Source of the DNA: Streptomyces sp. HNM0575
GTDB lineage: Bacteria > Actinomycetota > Actinomycetes > Streptomycetales > Streptomycetaceae
Assembly: GCF_012726265.1 (NCBI RefSeq)
Contig: NZ_JAASAG010000001.1
Coordinates: 248,001 to 312,000 of the forward strand
Reading direction: 5' to 3'
DNA: 64,000 bases
In this document: positions 8,992 to 18,494 of the stretch, piece after piece
Position numbering within the stretch: the first letter of the stretch is position 1
How the letters are laid out: every line of letters begins with the position of its first letter
Notes under the pieces: generated by a model
What the model was told of the DNA's origin: nothing
Databases searched by the model: none
What the model saw: only the letters and a program-made list of their open reading frames with translations
Translations under genes and position numbers: made by a program

Positions 8992-9995
8992 CGGCCGTTC
9001 CCTTCGCTCTCGCCGCAGGAGCGGCGCGTGACAAGGCGGGCGGTGAGGGTGACGGATTCCGCGATCCGTCCCTCGACGATGTCGATCAGCGCCTCGACGG
9101 CGCGGTGGCCCAGCTCGCCCGTGGGCTGCGCGATCGCCGTGATCGGCGGATCGGTGTGCAGGAACCAGGGGATGTCGTCGAACGCGGCGAGCGCGATGTC
9201 GTGGGGCACGCGCATTCCGCGGTGGCGCAGTTCGTCCATCGCGCCGAGCGCCATCAGGTTGTCGGCGGCGAAGACGACATCGGGTGGCTCGGGCAGGTCG
9301 AGGAAGGCGGCGGTCGCACGTCTGCCGCTCTCGGTCTGGAAGTCGCCCTGGCCGGTGTACTCGGGAGGCAGCGGCATCCCGTGCGCCTTGAGCGCGGCAC
9401 GGAAGGCGGCCACGCGCTCGTCGCCCGTGGTGGTCTCGCTGGGGCCGCCGATGATGGCGAGACGCCGGTGGCCCAGCTCGTGGAGATGCGCGACGAGGTC
9501 GTGCACGGCGGCGCGTCCGTCGGCGTGCACGACGGGCACGTCTAGGCCGCGTATCCAGCGGTCGACGAAGACCATGGGCGTGCCCGCGGCGGCGGCGTCG
9601 CGGATCACGGCGTTGCCGCCGTCGGTGGGGGAGACCAGCAGCCCGTCGATGCGGCGCTCCAGGAGCGTGCGCACGTGGTGTTCCTGAAGCTCCGCGCGTT
9701 CGTCGGCGTTCCCGATGACGACGCTGTAGCCGCGCTCCCTGGCCGCGTCCTCGACGGCGCGGGCCAGTTCGGTGAAGAACGGATTGAGCACGTCGCTGAT
9801 GACGAGCCCGAGGGTGTGCGTCTGGTGCGTCCTCAGGGAGCGGGCCACGGCGTTGGGGCGGTAGCCGAGCGCGGTGACGGCGCTCAGCACTCGGGTACGG
9901 GTGCCGGGGCGTACGGCCGGGTGGTCGTTGAGCACCCGGGAGACCGTGGCGACCGAGACCCCCGCACGGGATGCGACGTCCTTGATGCTGGTCAA
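8988..9995 (-). CDS. LacI-family regulator of the ribose operon
   Basis: The 335-residue protein starts with a LacI HTH and hinge (SIKDVASRAGVSVATVSRVL, then YRPNAVARSLRT). A ribose-type effector domain follows (LVISDVLNPFFTELARAVED, DGLLVSPTDGG, AADNLMALGA, AAFDDIPWF). I chose TTG at 9995, which places the HTH at the N-terminus as in the family. The in-frame ATG at 10058 would add 21 residues and overlap a candidate operator. It is the first gene of the rbs operon, overlaps rbsA by 4 bp, and probably represses the operon including itself (inference). Confidence 0.92.
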   Translation of the reverse strand: MTSIKDVASRAGVSVATVSRVLNDHPAVRPGTRTRVLSAVTALGYRPNAVARSLRTHQTHTLGLVISDVLNPFFTELARAVEDAARERGYSVVIGNADERAELQEHHVRTLLERRIDGLLVSPTDGGNAVIRDAAAAGTPMVFVDRWIRGLDVPVVHADGRAAVHDLVAHLHELGHRRLAIIGGPSETTTGDERVAAFRAALKAHGMPLPPEYTGQGDFQTESGRRATAAFLDLPEPPDVVFAADNLMALGAMDELRHRGMRVPHDIALAAFDDIPWFLHTDPPITAIAQPTGELGHRAVEALIDIVEGRIAESVTLTARLVTRRSCGESEGNGR

Positions 9996-10038
9996 CTGCC
10001 GTGCCCGCCTTGCTTCGTGGTCCGGTGAGGATCCGGTG

Positions 10039-10049
10039 GTAACGATTAC
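10039..10049. promoter_or_regulatory. GTAA-CGA-TTAC dyad, candidate LacI-family operator
   Basis: GTAACGATTAC is an inverted repeat of GTAA/TTAC around a central CG step, as in many LacI-family operators. It lies 44 bp upstream of the TTG start of the LacI gene and 190 bp from recD2. If the regulator began at ATG 10058, this element would lie inside its codons 4-7, which argues for the TTG start. Confidence 0.45.
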
Positions 10050-10203
10050 ATCCGCCATGAGAAGCGAGGGGGCCGTCTTCGCACAAGGGGTCGGAATGTG
10101 ATCGTGACTTGGGCCCGAGGCGCGGCCGCGGAACGCGGCGGGAGCCGTGACCGACGCTGTGACCGAGGCCCGGCGCAGCCGCCCGGCCGGGTTTTCCACA
10201 GGC

Positions 10204-10241
10204 TTGCCGGATTGTCGGCGGCCGGGTTTACGGTCTGTCAC
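10204..10241 (+). promoter_or_regulatory. Possible leaderless promoter of recD2
   Basis: TTGCCG (10204-10209) and TTTACG (10227-10232) are separated by 17 bp. The ATG of recD2 begins 9 bp after the second hexamer, with no Shine-Dalgarno sequence between. This geometry suggests transcription starts at or next to the ATG. The -10 match is only fair. Confidence 0.35.
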
Positions 10242-12482
10242 ATGTCCTTCCAGAACGCGGTGCTCGAGGGCGTGCTCGAGCGCATCACCTTCACCAGCGA
10301 GGACACGGGATACACCGTGGCCAGGGTCGACTCCGGCCGCGGCGGCGAACTGCTCACGGTCGTCGGCTCGTTGCTGGGCGCGCAGGTGGGGGAGTCGCTG
10401 CGCATGGAGGGCCGCTGGGGCTCGCACCCGCAGTACGGCCGCCAGTTCACCGTGGAGAACTACACGACGGTGCTGCCGGCCACCGTCCAGGGCATCCGCC
10501 GCTATCTCGGCTCCGGCCTGATCAAGGGCATCGGCCCGCGCATCGCCGAGCGCATCGTCGACCACTTCGGGACGGACACGCTGGAGGTCATCGAGGCCGG
10601 CCCGCGCAGGCTGATCGAGGTCCCGGGCCTCGGCCCGAAGCGCACGGAGAAGATCGCGGCGGCCTGGGAGGAGCAGAAGGCCATCAAGGAGGTGATGGTC
10701 TTCCTCCAGGGCGTCGGCGTCTCCACCTCCATCGCCGTGCGGATCTACAAGAAGTACGGCGACGCCTCGATCTCCGTGGTGAAGAACCAGCCGTACCGGC
10801 TGGCCTCCGACGTATGGGGCATCGGCTTCCTCACCGCCGACCGCATCGCCCAGGCCGTCGGCATCCCGCACGACAGTCCGGAGCGCGTCAAGTCCGGCCT
10901 CCAGTACGCCCTTTCGCAGTCCACGGACCAGGGCCACTGCTATCTCCCCGAGGAGCGGCTGATCTCCGACGCGGTGAAGCTGCTCCAGGTCGACACGGGT
11001 CTCGTCATCGACTGCCTGGGCATGCTCGCGGCCGAGGAGGAGGGCGTGGTGCGGGAGACGGTGCCGGGCGAGGACGGGCAGCCGCTCACGGCCGTGTATC
11101 TCGTGCCGTTCCACCGCGCGGAGCTGTCGCTCGCCGGACAGATCCGCCGGCTGCTGCACGCACAGGAGGACCGGCTGCCCGTGTTCCAGGACGTCGACTG
11201 GGAGGCGGCGCTGGGCTGGCTCGCGGAGCGTACGGGGGCGCGGCTGGCACCGGAGCAGCGCGAGGCGGTTCGGCTGGCCCTCAGTGAGAAGGTCGCGGTG
11301 CTCACGGGCGGCCCGGGCTGCGGCAAGTCCTTCACGGTGCGCTCGGTGGTGGAGCTGGCGCGTGCGAAGAAGGCGCGGGTGGTGCTCGCGGCGCCCACGG
11401 GCCGGGCGGCCAAGCGGCTTTCGGAGCTGACGGGCGCGGAGGCCTCCACGGTGCACCGGCTGCTGGAGCTGAAGCCCGGCGGCGACGCCGCGTTCGACCG
11501 CGACCGCCCGCTCGAAGCGGACCTGGTGGTCGTCGACGAGGCGTCGATGCTGGACCTGCTCCTGGCCAACAAGCTGATCAAGGCGGTTCCGCCGGGCGCA
11601 CATCTGCTGCTCGTGGGGGACGTGGACCAGCTGCCGTCGGTGGGCGCGGGCGAGGTGCTGCGGGATCTGCTCGCGGAGCCCGGGCCGGTCCCTTCGGTGC
11701 GGCTGAAGCGGATCTTCCGGCAGGCCCGGCAGTCCGGCGTGGTGACCAACGCGCACCGCATCAACTCGGGGGCACAGCCGGTCACCCACGGCCTGAGTGA
11801 CTTCTTCCTCTTCGCCGAGGACGACTCGGAGGAGGCCGGGAAGCTGACCGTCGACGTCGTCGCCCGTCGCATCCCCGCGAAGTTCGGCCTCGATCCCCGC
11901 CGCGACGTGCAGGTGCTCACGCCCATGCACCGCGGCCCGGCCGGCGCCGGCACGCTCAACGGGCTGCTTCAGCAGGCGGTGACCCCCGCCAGGCCCGACG
12001 TCCCCGAAAAGCGCTTCGGCGGCCGGGTCTTCCGCGTCGGCGACAAGGTCACCCAGATCCGCAACAACTACGAGAAGGGCGCCTGCGGCGTCTTCAACGG
12101 CACGGTCGGCGTCGTCACCGCGCTGCACACGGAGGACCAGCGCCTGACGGTCCGTACGGACGAGGACGAAGAGGTGGCCTACGACTTCGACGAGCTGGAC
12201 GAGCTGGCCCACGCCTACGCGGTGACCATCCACCGCTCGCAGGGCAGCGAGTATCCCGCGGTGGTGATTCCCGTCACGACGGGTGCCTGGATGATGCTCC
12301 AGCGCAATCTGCTTTATACCGCCGTCACCCGGGCAAAGCGTCTGGTGGTGCTCGTGGGATCGCGGAGGGCGATAGGGCAGGCAGTCCGTACGGTCTCGGC
12401 CGGCCGCCGGTGCACCGCCCTGGATCACCGTCTGCGAGGTGCCGTGACACTCCCCGGCAGCGACAGCGGTTCCGGGGGGTGA
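10242..12482 (+). CDS. recD2: RecD2-type ATP-dependent SF1 DNA helicase
   Basis: The 746-residue protein follows RecD2 architecture. An N-terminal OB-like segment (QNAVLEGVLERITF) is followed by helix-hairpin-helix motifs near 85-130 (GLIKGIGPRIAERIV, VPGLGPKRTEKIA). The SF1 helicase core has Walker A near 355 (GGPGCGKSFT), Walker B near 428 (VVVDEASMLD), GDVDQLPSVGAGEVL, and the C-terminal motifs TIHRSQGSEYPAVV and LLYTAVTRAK. It unwinds DNA 5' to 3' in repair, independently of RecBC. I chose ATG 10242 because the conserved family N-terminus begins there. The C-terminus carries about 20 non-conserved residues. Confidence 0.95.
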   Translation: MSFQNAVLEGVLERITFTSEDTGYTVARVDSGRGGELLTVVGSLLGAQVGESLRMEGRWGSHPQYGRQFTVENYTTVLPATVQGIRRYLGSGLIKGIGPRIAERIVDHFGTDTLEVIEAGPRRLIEVPGLGPKRTEKIAAAWEEQKAIKEVMVFLQGVGVSTSIAVRIYKKYGDASISVVKNQPYRLASDVWGIGFLTADRIAQAVGIPHDSPERVKSGLQYALSQSTDQGHCYLPEERLISDAVKLLQVDTGLVIDCLGMLAAEEEGVVRETVPGEDGQPLTAVYLVPFHRAELSLAGQIRRLLHAQEDRLPVFQDVDWEAALGWLAERTGARLAPEQREAVRLALSEKVAVLTGGPGCGKSFTVRSVVELARAKKARVVLAAPTGRAAKRLSELTGAEASTVHRLLELKPGGDAAFDRDRPLEADLVVVDEASMLDLLLANKLIKAVPPGAHLLLVGDVDQLPSVGAGEVLRDLLAEPGPVPSVRLKRIFRQARQSGVVTNAHRINSGAQPVTHGLSDFFLFAEDDSEEAGKLTVDVVARRIPAKFGLDPRRDVQVLTPMHRGPAGAGTLNGLLQQAVTPARPDVPEKRFGGRVFRVGDKVTQIRNNYEKGACGVFNGTVGVVTALHTEDQRLTVRTDEDEEVAYDFDELDELAHAYAVTIHRSQGSEYPAVVIPVTTGAWMMLQRNLLYTAVTRAKRLVVLVGSRRAIGQAVRTVSAGRRCTALDHRLRGAVTLPGSDSGSGG

Positions 12483-12645
12483 CCGCCGCCGCGTGGAGGG
12501 TGCAGGATGTTGAGAAGAAGACGGCACTGCGTGCCATCACAGAGCCCTTTGGCCGACCCCGAGTGCACCGCACAGCGCTCGGTGGGAGACAGTGGAAAGG
12601 GTCAGGGCACCTCGAAGAAGAGGCACTACGTCGGTGAGGGAAGAC

Positions 12646-13935
<1,290 letters not shown>

Positions 13936-13989
13936 CTCACGGGTGACGTTTGCTGTACAGTGCGTGACGCCCCTCTGAGAGACGTCCGC

Positions 13990-14022
13990 GGAAGGCCCCA
14001 TCCAAGCGGATCGGGGCCTTCC
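13990..14022 (+). terminator. Intrinsic-type terminator after citrate synthase
   Basis: GGAAGGCCCC pairs perfectly with GGGGCCTTCC over a 13-nt loop, 55 bp after the citA stop. There is no U-tract, as is common in Streptomyces. Confidence 0.7.
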
Positions 14023-14099
14023 GTATGAGCAGATCCCTGGAGAGACACAGGTCACAGAAATTGGGGGGTAACCATTGTCCAGGGTCGGACGTCTAACCG

Positions 14100-14225
14100 G
14101 GTGGCAGCGGCCCCCGGCGGAGTCGCCGCCACTACTGCCGAGTGCGTCTTTGGGGGACGGACCCGGTGAAGCAGTTCGGTGAGCGTGCGCGGGGAGCTTT
14201 GAGCGGCCCTCCCGTCCGCACGCGC
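14100..14225. other. Structured stem-loops in the citA-copA intergenic region
   Basis: The citA-copA gap (13936-14580) holds no convincing ORF but many stems. One joins GGCAG (14103) to CTGCC (14135) with GGCG/CGCC inside. Another, near 14185-14225, joins GCGTGCG to CGCACGC with an inner GGGAG/CTCCC stem. The latter could end a minus-strand transcript coming from the twin-loop hairpins at higher coordinates. Confidence 0.5.
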
Positions 14226-14239
14226 AGCCAGTAAGCACC

Positions 14240-14345
14240 CGGCCAGGATCCCGTGGGGGGAATCCGTGACCGGGAAACGGAAGCGCCCCGTCGACAGGCC
14301 CGTGGGGGGACCTCGTCGGCGGGGCGCTTTTCGGTGTGCCGGTGC
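14240..14345 (-). ncRNA. Candidate 6C-type small RNA with two identical hairpin loops
   Basis: Two hairpins carry the same 12-nt loop. GGAT/ATCC (14246-14265) and AGG/CCT inside a long stem (14281-14329) both enclose a loop read as CCCGTGGGGGGA on the plus strand, or TCCCCCCACGGG on the minus strand. The second hairpin has a perfect 10-bp outer stem (AAGCGCCCCG/CGGGGCGCTT). The actinobacterial 6C RNA is defined by two stem-loops each with six or more C, which fits the minus strand. The plus strand is not excluded: there the large hairpin ends in TTTT like a terminator. Strand and identity are therefore uncertain. I recall a small RNA reported downstream of citA in S. coelicolor but cannot verify it. 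Confidence 0.42.
14281..14331 (+). terminator. Hairpin with TTTT tail, possible terminator on the plus strand
   Basis: AAGCGCCCCG pairs with CGGGGCGCTT and is followed by TTTT, the only U-tract-like tail in this intergenic region. It would end a plus-strand transcript from the citA side. The same element is one of the two twin-loop hairpins. Confidence 0.45.
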
Positions 14346-14482
14346 GGCGCCGGTATCCCCACAGGTCGGTATCCCCATATGCGGTGCGGAACGGTGGAGT
14401 TCGTCATTCCGGATTTTCCCGCACCAAGGGTGGCCCGTATGGGTATCGGAGTTGACGGGCGTCACATCATCTTCACCCTTCC

Positions 14483-14533
14483 TTTACGCCGCACTCTGTG
14501 GAGGGGTCTTTACGGCCGCACTTTGTGGAGGGG
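14483..14533. repeat. Two direct copies of a 25-bp sequence
   Basis: CCGCACTCTGTGGAGGGG and CCGCACTTTGTGGAGGGG, each preceded by TTTACG, lie in tandem just beyond the 3' end of copA. Confidence 0.6.
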
Positions 14534-14580
14534 CGGAGCGAGGCCGATCTGTTCAGGAGGACGGGCGGGGCGGGGCCTGT

Positions 14581-17043
14581 TCAGGAGGAGCGGCGGGGCC
14601 GGAAACGGCGCAGGCGCAGGCTGTTGGTGACCACGAAGACCGAGGAGAAGGCCATCGCCGCCCCCGCGATCATCGGGTTGAGGAAGCCGGCGGCGGCGAG
14701 CGGAAGCGCTGCGACGTTGTAGCCGAAGGCCCACCACAGGTTGCCCTTGATGGTCGCGAGCGTCCTGCGGGCCAGGCGGATCGCGTCCGCCGCGACCCTC
14801 AAGTCGCCCCGTACGAGCGTCAGATCGCCCGCCTCGATCGCGGCGTCCGTGCCGGTGCCCATCGCCAGGCCCAGGTCGGCGCTCGCCAGCGCCGCCGCGT
14901 CGTTGACGCCGTCGCCGACCATCGCGACGGTGCGTCCCTCCGCCTGGAGCCGGCGTACCTCGCCCGCCTTGTCCTCGGGCAGCACTCCGGCGCGGACCGT
15001 GTCCCCGGACGGTGTGATGCCGACGCTGCGGGCGACCGCCTCCGCCACCGCCCTGTTGTCGCCCGTCAACAGCACGGGCTTCAGGCCCAGTTCGCGCAGT
15101 GCCCGTACGGCCTCGGCGCTGGTGTCCTTCACCGTGTCCGCGACGGTCAGCACGCCGCGCACCGTTCCGTCCCAGGCGACCGTGACCGCTGTACGGCCCG
15201 CCGCCCCGGCCGCGGCCCTCGCCTCTTCGAGCTCCGGCGGCAGCCCGTCCGTCGCCCGCCCGACCTGGATCTCGCGGCCCTCCACGGTGCCCCGCACCCC
15301 GAGGCCCGCGAGGTTCTCGAAGGCTTCCGGGGCGGGCAGCGGCTGTGCCCCCGCGCCGGCGCGCTCCCGCGCGCCCCGCGCGATGGCGCGTGCGATGGGG
15401 TGTTCGGAGGCGTCCTCCAACGCTCCGGCCAGGCGCAGCAGTTCATCCGCCGTGACGCCCTCGCCGGGGACGACATCCTGTAGCTCCATGCGGCCGGTGG
15501 TAACGGTGCCCGTCTTGTCGAGTACGACGGTGTCGACGCGGCGCGTGGACTCCAGCACCTCCGGGCCCTTGATCAGGATGCCGAGCTGAGCGCCGCGCCC
15601 CGTACCCACCATCAAGGCGGTCGGCGTCGCGAGTCCCAGCGCGCACGGGCAGGCGATGATCAGCACGGCCACTGCGGCGGTGAAGGCCGGGGCGACGCCG
15701 CCGGCAGCCAGCAGCCAGCCCACGAGGGTCGCCGCCGCCAGCACCAGCACCACCGGCACGAACACGGCGGACACCCGGTCGGCGAGCCGCTGCACCGCCG
15801 CCTTGCCGCTCTGCGCGTCCTCCACCATCCGTGCCATGCGGGCGAGTTGGGTGTCGGAGCCGACGCGGGTGGCGGTCACGACGAGCCGTCCGGAGACGTT
15901 GACCGTCGCACCCGTCACGGCGTCTCCCGGGCCCACGTCGACCGGCACCGACTCGCCCGTGAGCATCGAGGTGTCCAGCGCCGAGCCGCCCTCGTCGACG
16001 GTGCCGTCCGTGGCGACGGTCTCTCCGGGCCGTACGACGAAGCGGTCGCCGACTGCCAGCCGTGACACGGGGATCCGTTGCTCGCCGCCGTCGCGCAGCA
16101 CCGCCACGTCCTTCGCGCCGAGTTGCATCAGCGCACGCAGCGCCGCGCCCGCCTTCCGCTTGGCGCGTGCCTCCAGATACCGCCCCAGCAGCAGGAACGT
16201 CGTGACTCCCGCGGCCACTTCGAGATAGAGGGCCGAGGAGGCGCCGCCGGAACCGGGGGAGAGGGCGAACTCGAAGCCGTGGCGCATGCCCGGCATTCCG
16301 GCGTCCCCGAAGAACAGCGCCCACAGCGACCAGCCGTACGCCGCGAGCGTGCCGACCGTGATCAGGGTGTCCATGGTGGCGGCGCCGTGGCGCAGGTTCG
16401 TCCACGTGGCGCGGTGGAAGGGCAGTCCGCCCCAGACGACCACGGGGGAGGCGAGTACGAGCGAGAGCCACTGCCAGTTGTCGAACTGGAGCGGCGGCAC
16501 CATCGACAGCAACACCACCGGCACGGACAGCACGAGCGTGACGAGGAAGCGCCGGTACAGGGCGGCGAGTTCGCCGGTCGCGGAGGGCGTGGGGTCCGCG
16601 GTGGGGTCTGCTGTGGAGTCCGCCGTGGGATCCGCCTTGGGATCCGCCGTGGTGTCACCGGGCGGGTCCGTTGTCCGGCCCGGGGCGGGGGCGGTGCCGG
16701 CGGTGCGGTCCGATGTCGTGACCTCCCTCGTGTCCTGCGTTGTGGCCGCTTCGCGGGGGCCGGGGGTGGGTGGCGGTGGCGGCTGCGCGGAGTAACCCGT
16801 CCGCTCCACCGTGGCGATGAGGTCGTCGACGGAGACCGCGTCGGCGTAGGAGATCCGCGCCTTCTCCGTCGCGTAGTTGACGCTCGCCGAGACGCCGTCC
16901 ATCCGGTTCAGCTTCTTCTCCACCCGGGCCGCGCACGAGGCACAGGTCATGCCGCCGATGGACAGCTCCACCCGGTGGTCGTCCGCGCGCGGCCCGCCGG
17001 CGGCGGGTGTCTGCTGTGCGGTGGTTCCGGTGGTGCCGGTCAT
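14581..17043 (-). CDS. copA: Copper-translocating P1B-type ATPase
   Basis: The 820-residue protein has one N-terminal heavy-metal-binding domain (GMTCASC near residues 29-36). An 80-residue Thr/Asp/Pro-rich low-complexity linker (repeats of ADPTADST type) follows, then the P-type ATPase core. Key motifs are the metal channel CPCALGLATP near 464, the phosphorylation site DKTGT near 511 and LLTGDN near 660. CPC with the CopZ neighbour points to Cu(I) export. The ATG is preceded by GGGAG. The gene lies 169 bp after copZ, separated by short GTACG and CGACCGGG repeats. Confidence 0.95.
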   Translation of the reverse strand: MTGTTGTTAQQTPAAGGPRADDHRVELSIGGMTCASCAARVEKKLNRMDGVSASVNYATEKARISYADAVSVDDLIATVERTGYSAQPPPPPTPGPREAATTQDTREVTTSDRTAGTAPAPGRTTDPPGDTTADPKADPTADSTADPTADPTPSATGELAALYRRFLVTLVLSVPVVLLSMVPPLQFDNWQWLSLVLASPVVVWGGLPFHRATWTNLRHGAATMDTLITVGTLAAYGWSLWALFFGDAGMPGMRHGFEFALSPGSGGASSALYLEVAAGVTTFLLLGRYLEARAKRKAGAALRALMQLGAKDVAVLRDGGEQRIPVSRLAVGDRFVVRPGETVATDGTVDEGGSALDTSMLTGESVPVDVGPGDAVTGATVNVSGRLVVTATRVGSDTQLARMARMVEDAQSGKAAVQRLADRVSAVFVPVVLVLAAATLVGWLLAAGGVAPAFTAAVAVLIIACPCALGLATPTALMVGTGRGAQLGILIKGPEVLESTRRVDTVVLDKTGTVTTGRMELQDVVPGEGVTADELLRLAGALEDASEHPIARAIARGARERAGAGAQPLPAPEAFENLAGLGVRGTVEGREIQVGRATDGLPPELEEARAAAGAAGRTAVTVAWDGTVRGVLTVADTVKDTSAEAVRALRELGLKPVLLTGDNRAVAEAVARSVGITPSGDTVRAGVLPEDKAGEVRRLQAEGRTVAMVGDGVNDAAALASADLGLAMGTGTDAAIEAGDLTLVRGDLRVAADAIRLARRTLATIKGNLWWAFGYNVAALPLAAAGFLNPMIAGAAMAFSSVFVVTNSLRLRRFRPRRSS

Positions 17044-17073
17044 GGTGATGCTCCCGGGAGGGACGGGGCTGGG

Positions 17074-17212
17074 TGTACGTGGGGTACGGGGCGTACGAGG
17101 CGTACGAGGGTGTACGGCGGTGGTGCCGGTGTCGCTGGTCCGCCGCGGGGTCGCGGGGCCGGGGCCGTGTGACCGCGGGGCCGGGCGACCGGGCGACCGG
17201 GCGACCGGACGG
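17074..17212. repeat. Short GTACG and CGACCGGG repeats between copZ and copA
   Basis: About five GTACG-containing units lie at 17074-17118 and four 8-bp CGACCGGG units at 17179-17210. No ORF is supported here. Confidence 0.5.
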
Positions 17213-17431
17213 CTATGCGCGTCCGGCGAGTTCGAAACCGGCCTCGTCGACCGCGGTGCGTACCGCCTCGTCGTCCGGCTCCGTCGCGGAGGTGACCGTG
17301 ACCTCGCCGGTGGATGCGACGGCCTTCACCGAGGTCACGCCCTCGATCCCGGAGATCTCGTCGGAGACGGCGCTCTCGCAGTGCCCGCAGCTCATGCCGC
17401 TGACCTTGTACGTGGTGGTGACAGTGCTCAT
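17213..17431 (-). CDS. copZ: Copper chaperone, HMA-domain protein
   Basis: The 72-residue protein is a single heavy-metal-associated domain of ferredoxin-like fold with the metal-binding motif GMSCGHCESAV. CopZ proteins bind Cu(I) in the cytoplasm and pass it to the N-terminal domain of CopA, encoded next in the same orientation. A CsoR-like operator lies about 50 bp upstream of its ATG, so copZ and probably copA should be induced by copper. Confidence 0.95.
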   Translation of the reverse strand: MSTVTTTYKVSGMSCGHCESAVSDEISGIEGVTSVKAVASTGEVTVTSATEPDDEAVRTAVDEAGFELAGRA

Positions 17432-17482
17432 CTTCGCTCCCTGGTACCTGGTGCTCCGGTGACGTACGGAGACGAGAACACT

Positions 17483-17499
17483 ATACCCCCCCTAGGTAT
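17483..17499. promoter_or_regulatory. CsoR-type copper operator
   Basis: ATACCCCCCCTAGGTAT has ATACC/GGTAT arms around a C-rich centre, the form of CsoR operators in actinobacteria. It sits 52 bp upstream of copZ. No csoR gene is in the window. Confidence 0.65.
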
Positions 17500-17603
17500 T
17501 CCCTCCCGTGCTGCGGGGGGCGGGTGCGTGCGTACGAATATGACAGAGGCCCGGGCCCGGCGCCCGGGTCCGCCGGCGCTCGGGGCCACGCGCCCGCGCC
17601 CCC

Positions 17604-17798
17604 TCACCGGCCGCCCCGGTGGCCGGGGCGGCGCATGACCCACGTCCGTACCGTGTCCGCGTACCAGTACGGTCTGCCGCCCTCCACATGGTCGGGCGGC
17701 GGCAGCAGGCCGTGCTTGCGGTACGAGCGCACCGTGTCCGTACGGACTCCGATGTGCGCGGCGATGTCCTTGTACGACCAGAGTCGTCGATCGGCCAA
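17604..17798 (-). CDS. Small MerR/excisionase-like HTH protein
   Basis: The 64-residue protein is almost entirely one winged-HTH domain (LWSYKDIAAHIGVRTDTVRS, then YRKHGLLPPPDHVEGGRPYW). Small HTH proteins like this are common in Streptomyces and of unknown role. I chose the TTG at 17798 because GGGAGGT lies 8 bp upstream. An in-frame ATG further up would add about 20 residues unlike the family. The gene lies beyond the copper operator and is not obviously part of the copper system. Confidence 0.8.
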   Translation of the reverse strand: MADRRLWSYKDIAAHIGVRTDTVRSYRKHGLLPPPDHVEGGRPYWYADTVRTWVMRRPGHRGGR

Positions 17799-18494
17799 CT
17801 CGGCACCTCCCACAGGATCACAGAAGCGACTGCATCGGCGTCGCCAGCTGTCGATCATCAGCCTGTGCGCGGTGAACGACACTGAGTGACCGGCGGAGAG
17901 GGCCTGTTGAGGCTCTGTGACATGGCGCCCGTACAACGGTGACGGTCGTGACAGGCCCCCGACACGGGGCGCGCTGGCGCGCGCGGTTCCCCGAACGTTG
18001 CGCGCGCGGCGGGTCCCGCCGCGGGCGGGTACGTGCGCTGCGCGCAGTACCTGCGCGCGGGGCGCCAGTTGGGCCGCGCCCGCCGGTCGCCCGCCGCCGG
18101 GGGGAGGGGGGACGTCACCGCGGGCTGTCGCCCGCCGTCTCGGGCCTCGCGCCGCAGCGCGCGCACTGCCCGCGCTGCGTGCGGCGGTTGGACTGCGCCC
18201 CGGTGGGGCGTGCCACCGTGCGCAGGCGCGGCTGCGTTTGGGCAATGCGGACCTCGGCGGCGCGACCGCCGAACCGCCCCGCGGGGCCCGTATCGGTTGC
18301 CCCGTTGCCGCCCCGCTCTGGCGGCTCTCGTGTCCACCGGGCTGCGGCCGAGGGTCGTGCAGGCGACCCTCGGACCTCGCGCCGCAGCGCGCGCACTGCC
18401 CGCGCTGCGCGCGCAGTTGGGCCGCATCGACGGTCGGCTGGGGTGCGGCGCCTCGTGCCGCTTCGCCTCGCGCGGCCCGCGCGGAGGGGGCCGG
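17799..18494. other. Gene-poor GC-rich stretch with a 35-bp direct repeat
   Basis: No ORF here has convincing family motifs or codon bias. A perfect 35-bp sequence beginning CCTCGCGCCGCAGCGC occurs at 18145-18179 and again at 18375-18409. Translated, the repeats give short Cys/His/Arg pieces (HCPRC, CARCGAR), but the frames are not maintained. Confidence 0.5.

Noticed and set aside
4493..10058. Ribokinase (rbsK) in the ribose operon
   Set aside because: No PfkB-type gene lies in the operon. The only PfkB protein in the window is IolC, which fits the inositol cluster.
9996..12527. Long minus-strand extension upstream of the LacI gene
   Set aside because: It is antisense to recD2. The LacI family N-terminus is at about 9995, and the extension has no recognisable domain.
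13936..14345. tmRNA, RNase P RNA or SRP RNA
   Set aside because: None of the conserved signatures of these RNAs is visible. The twin-loop architecture fits 6C RNA better.
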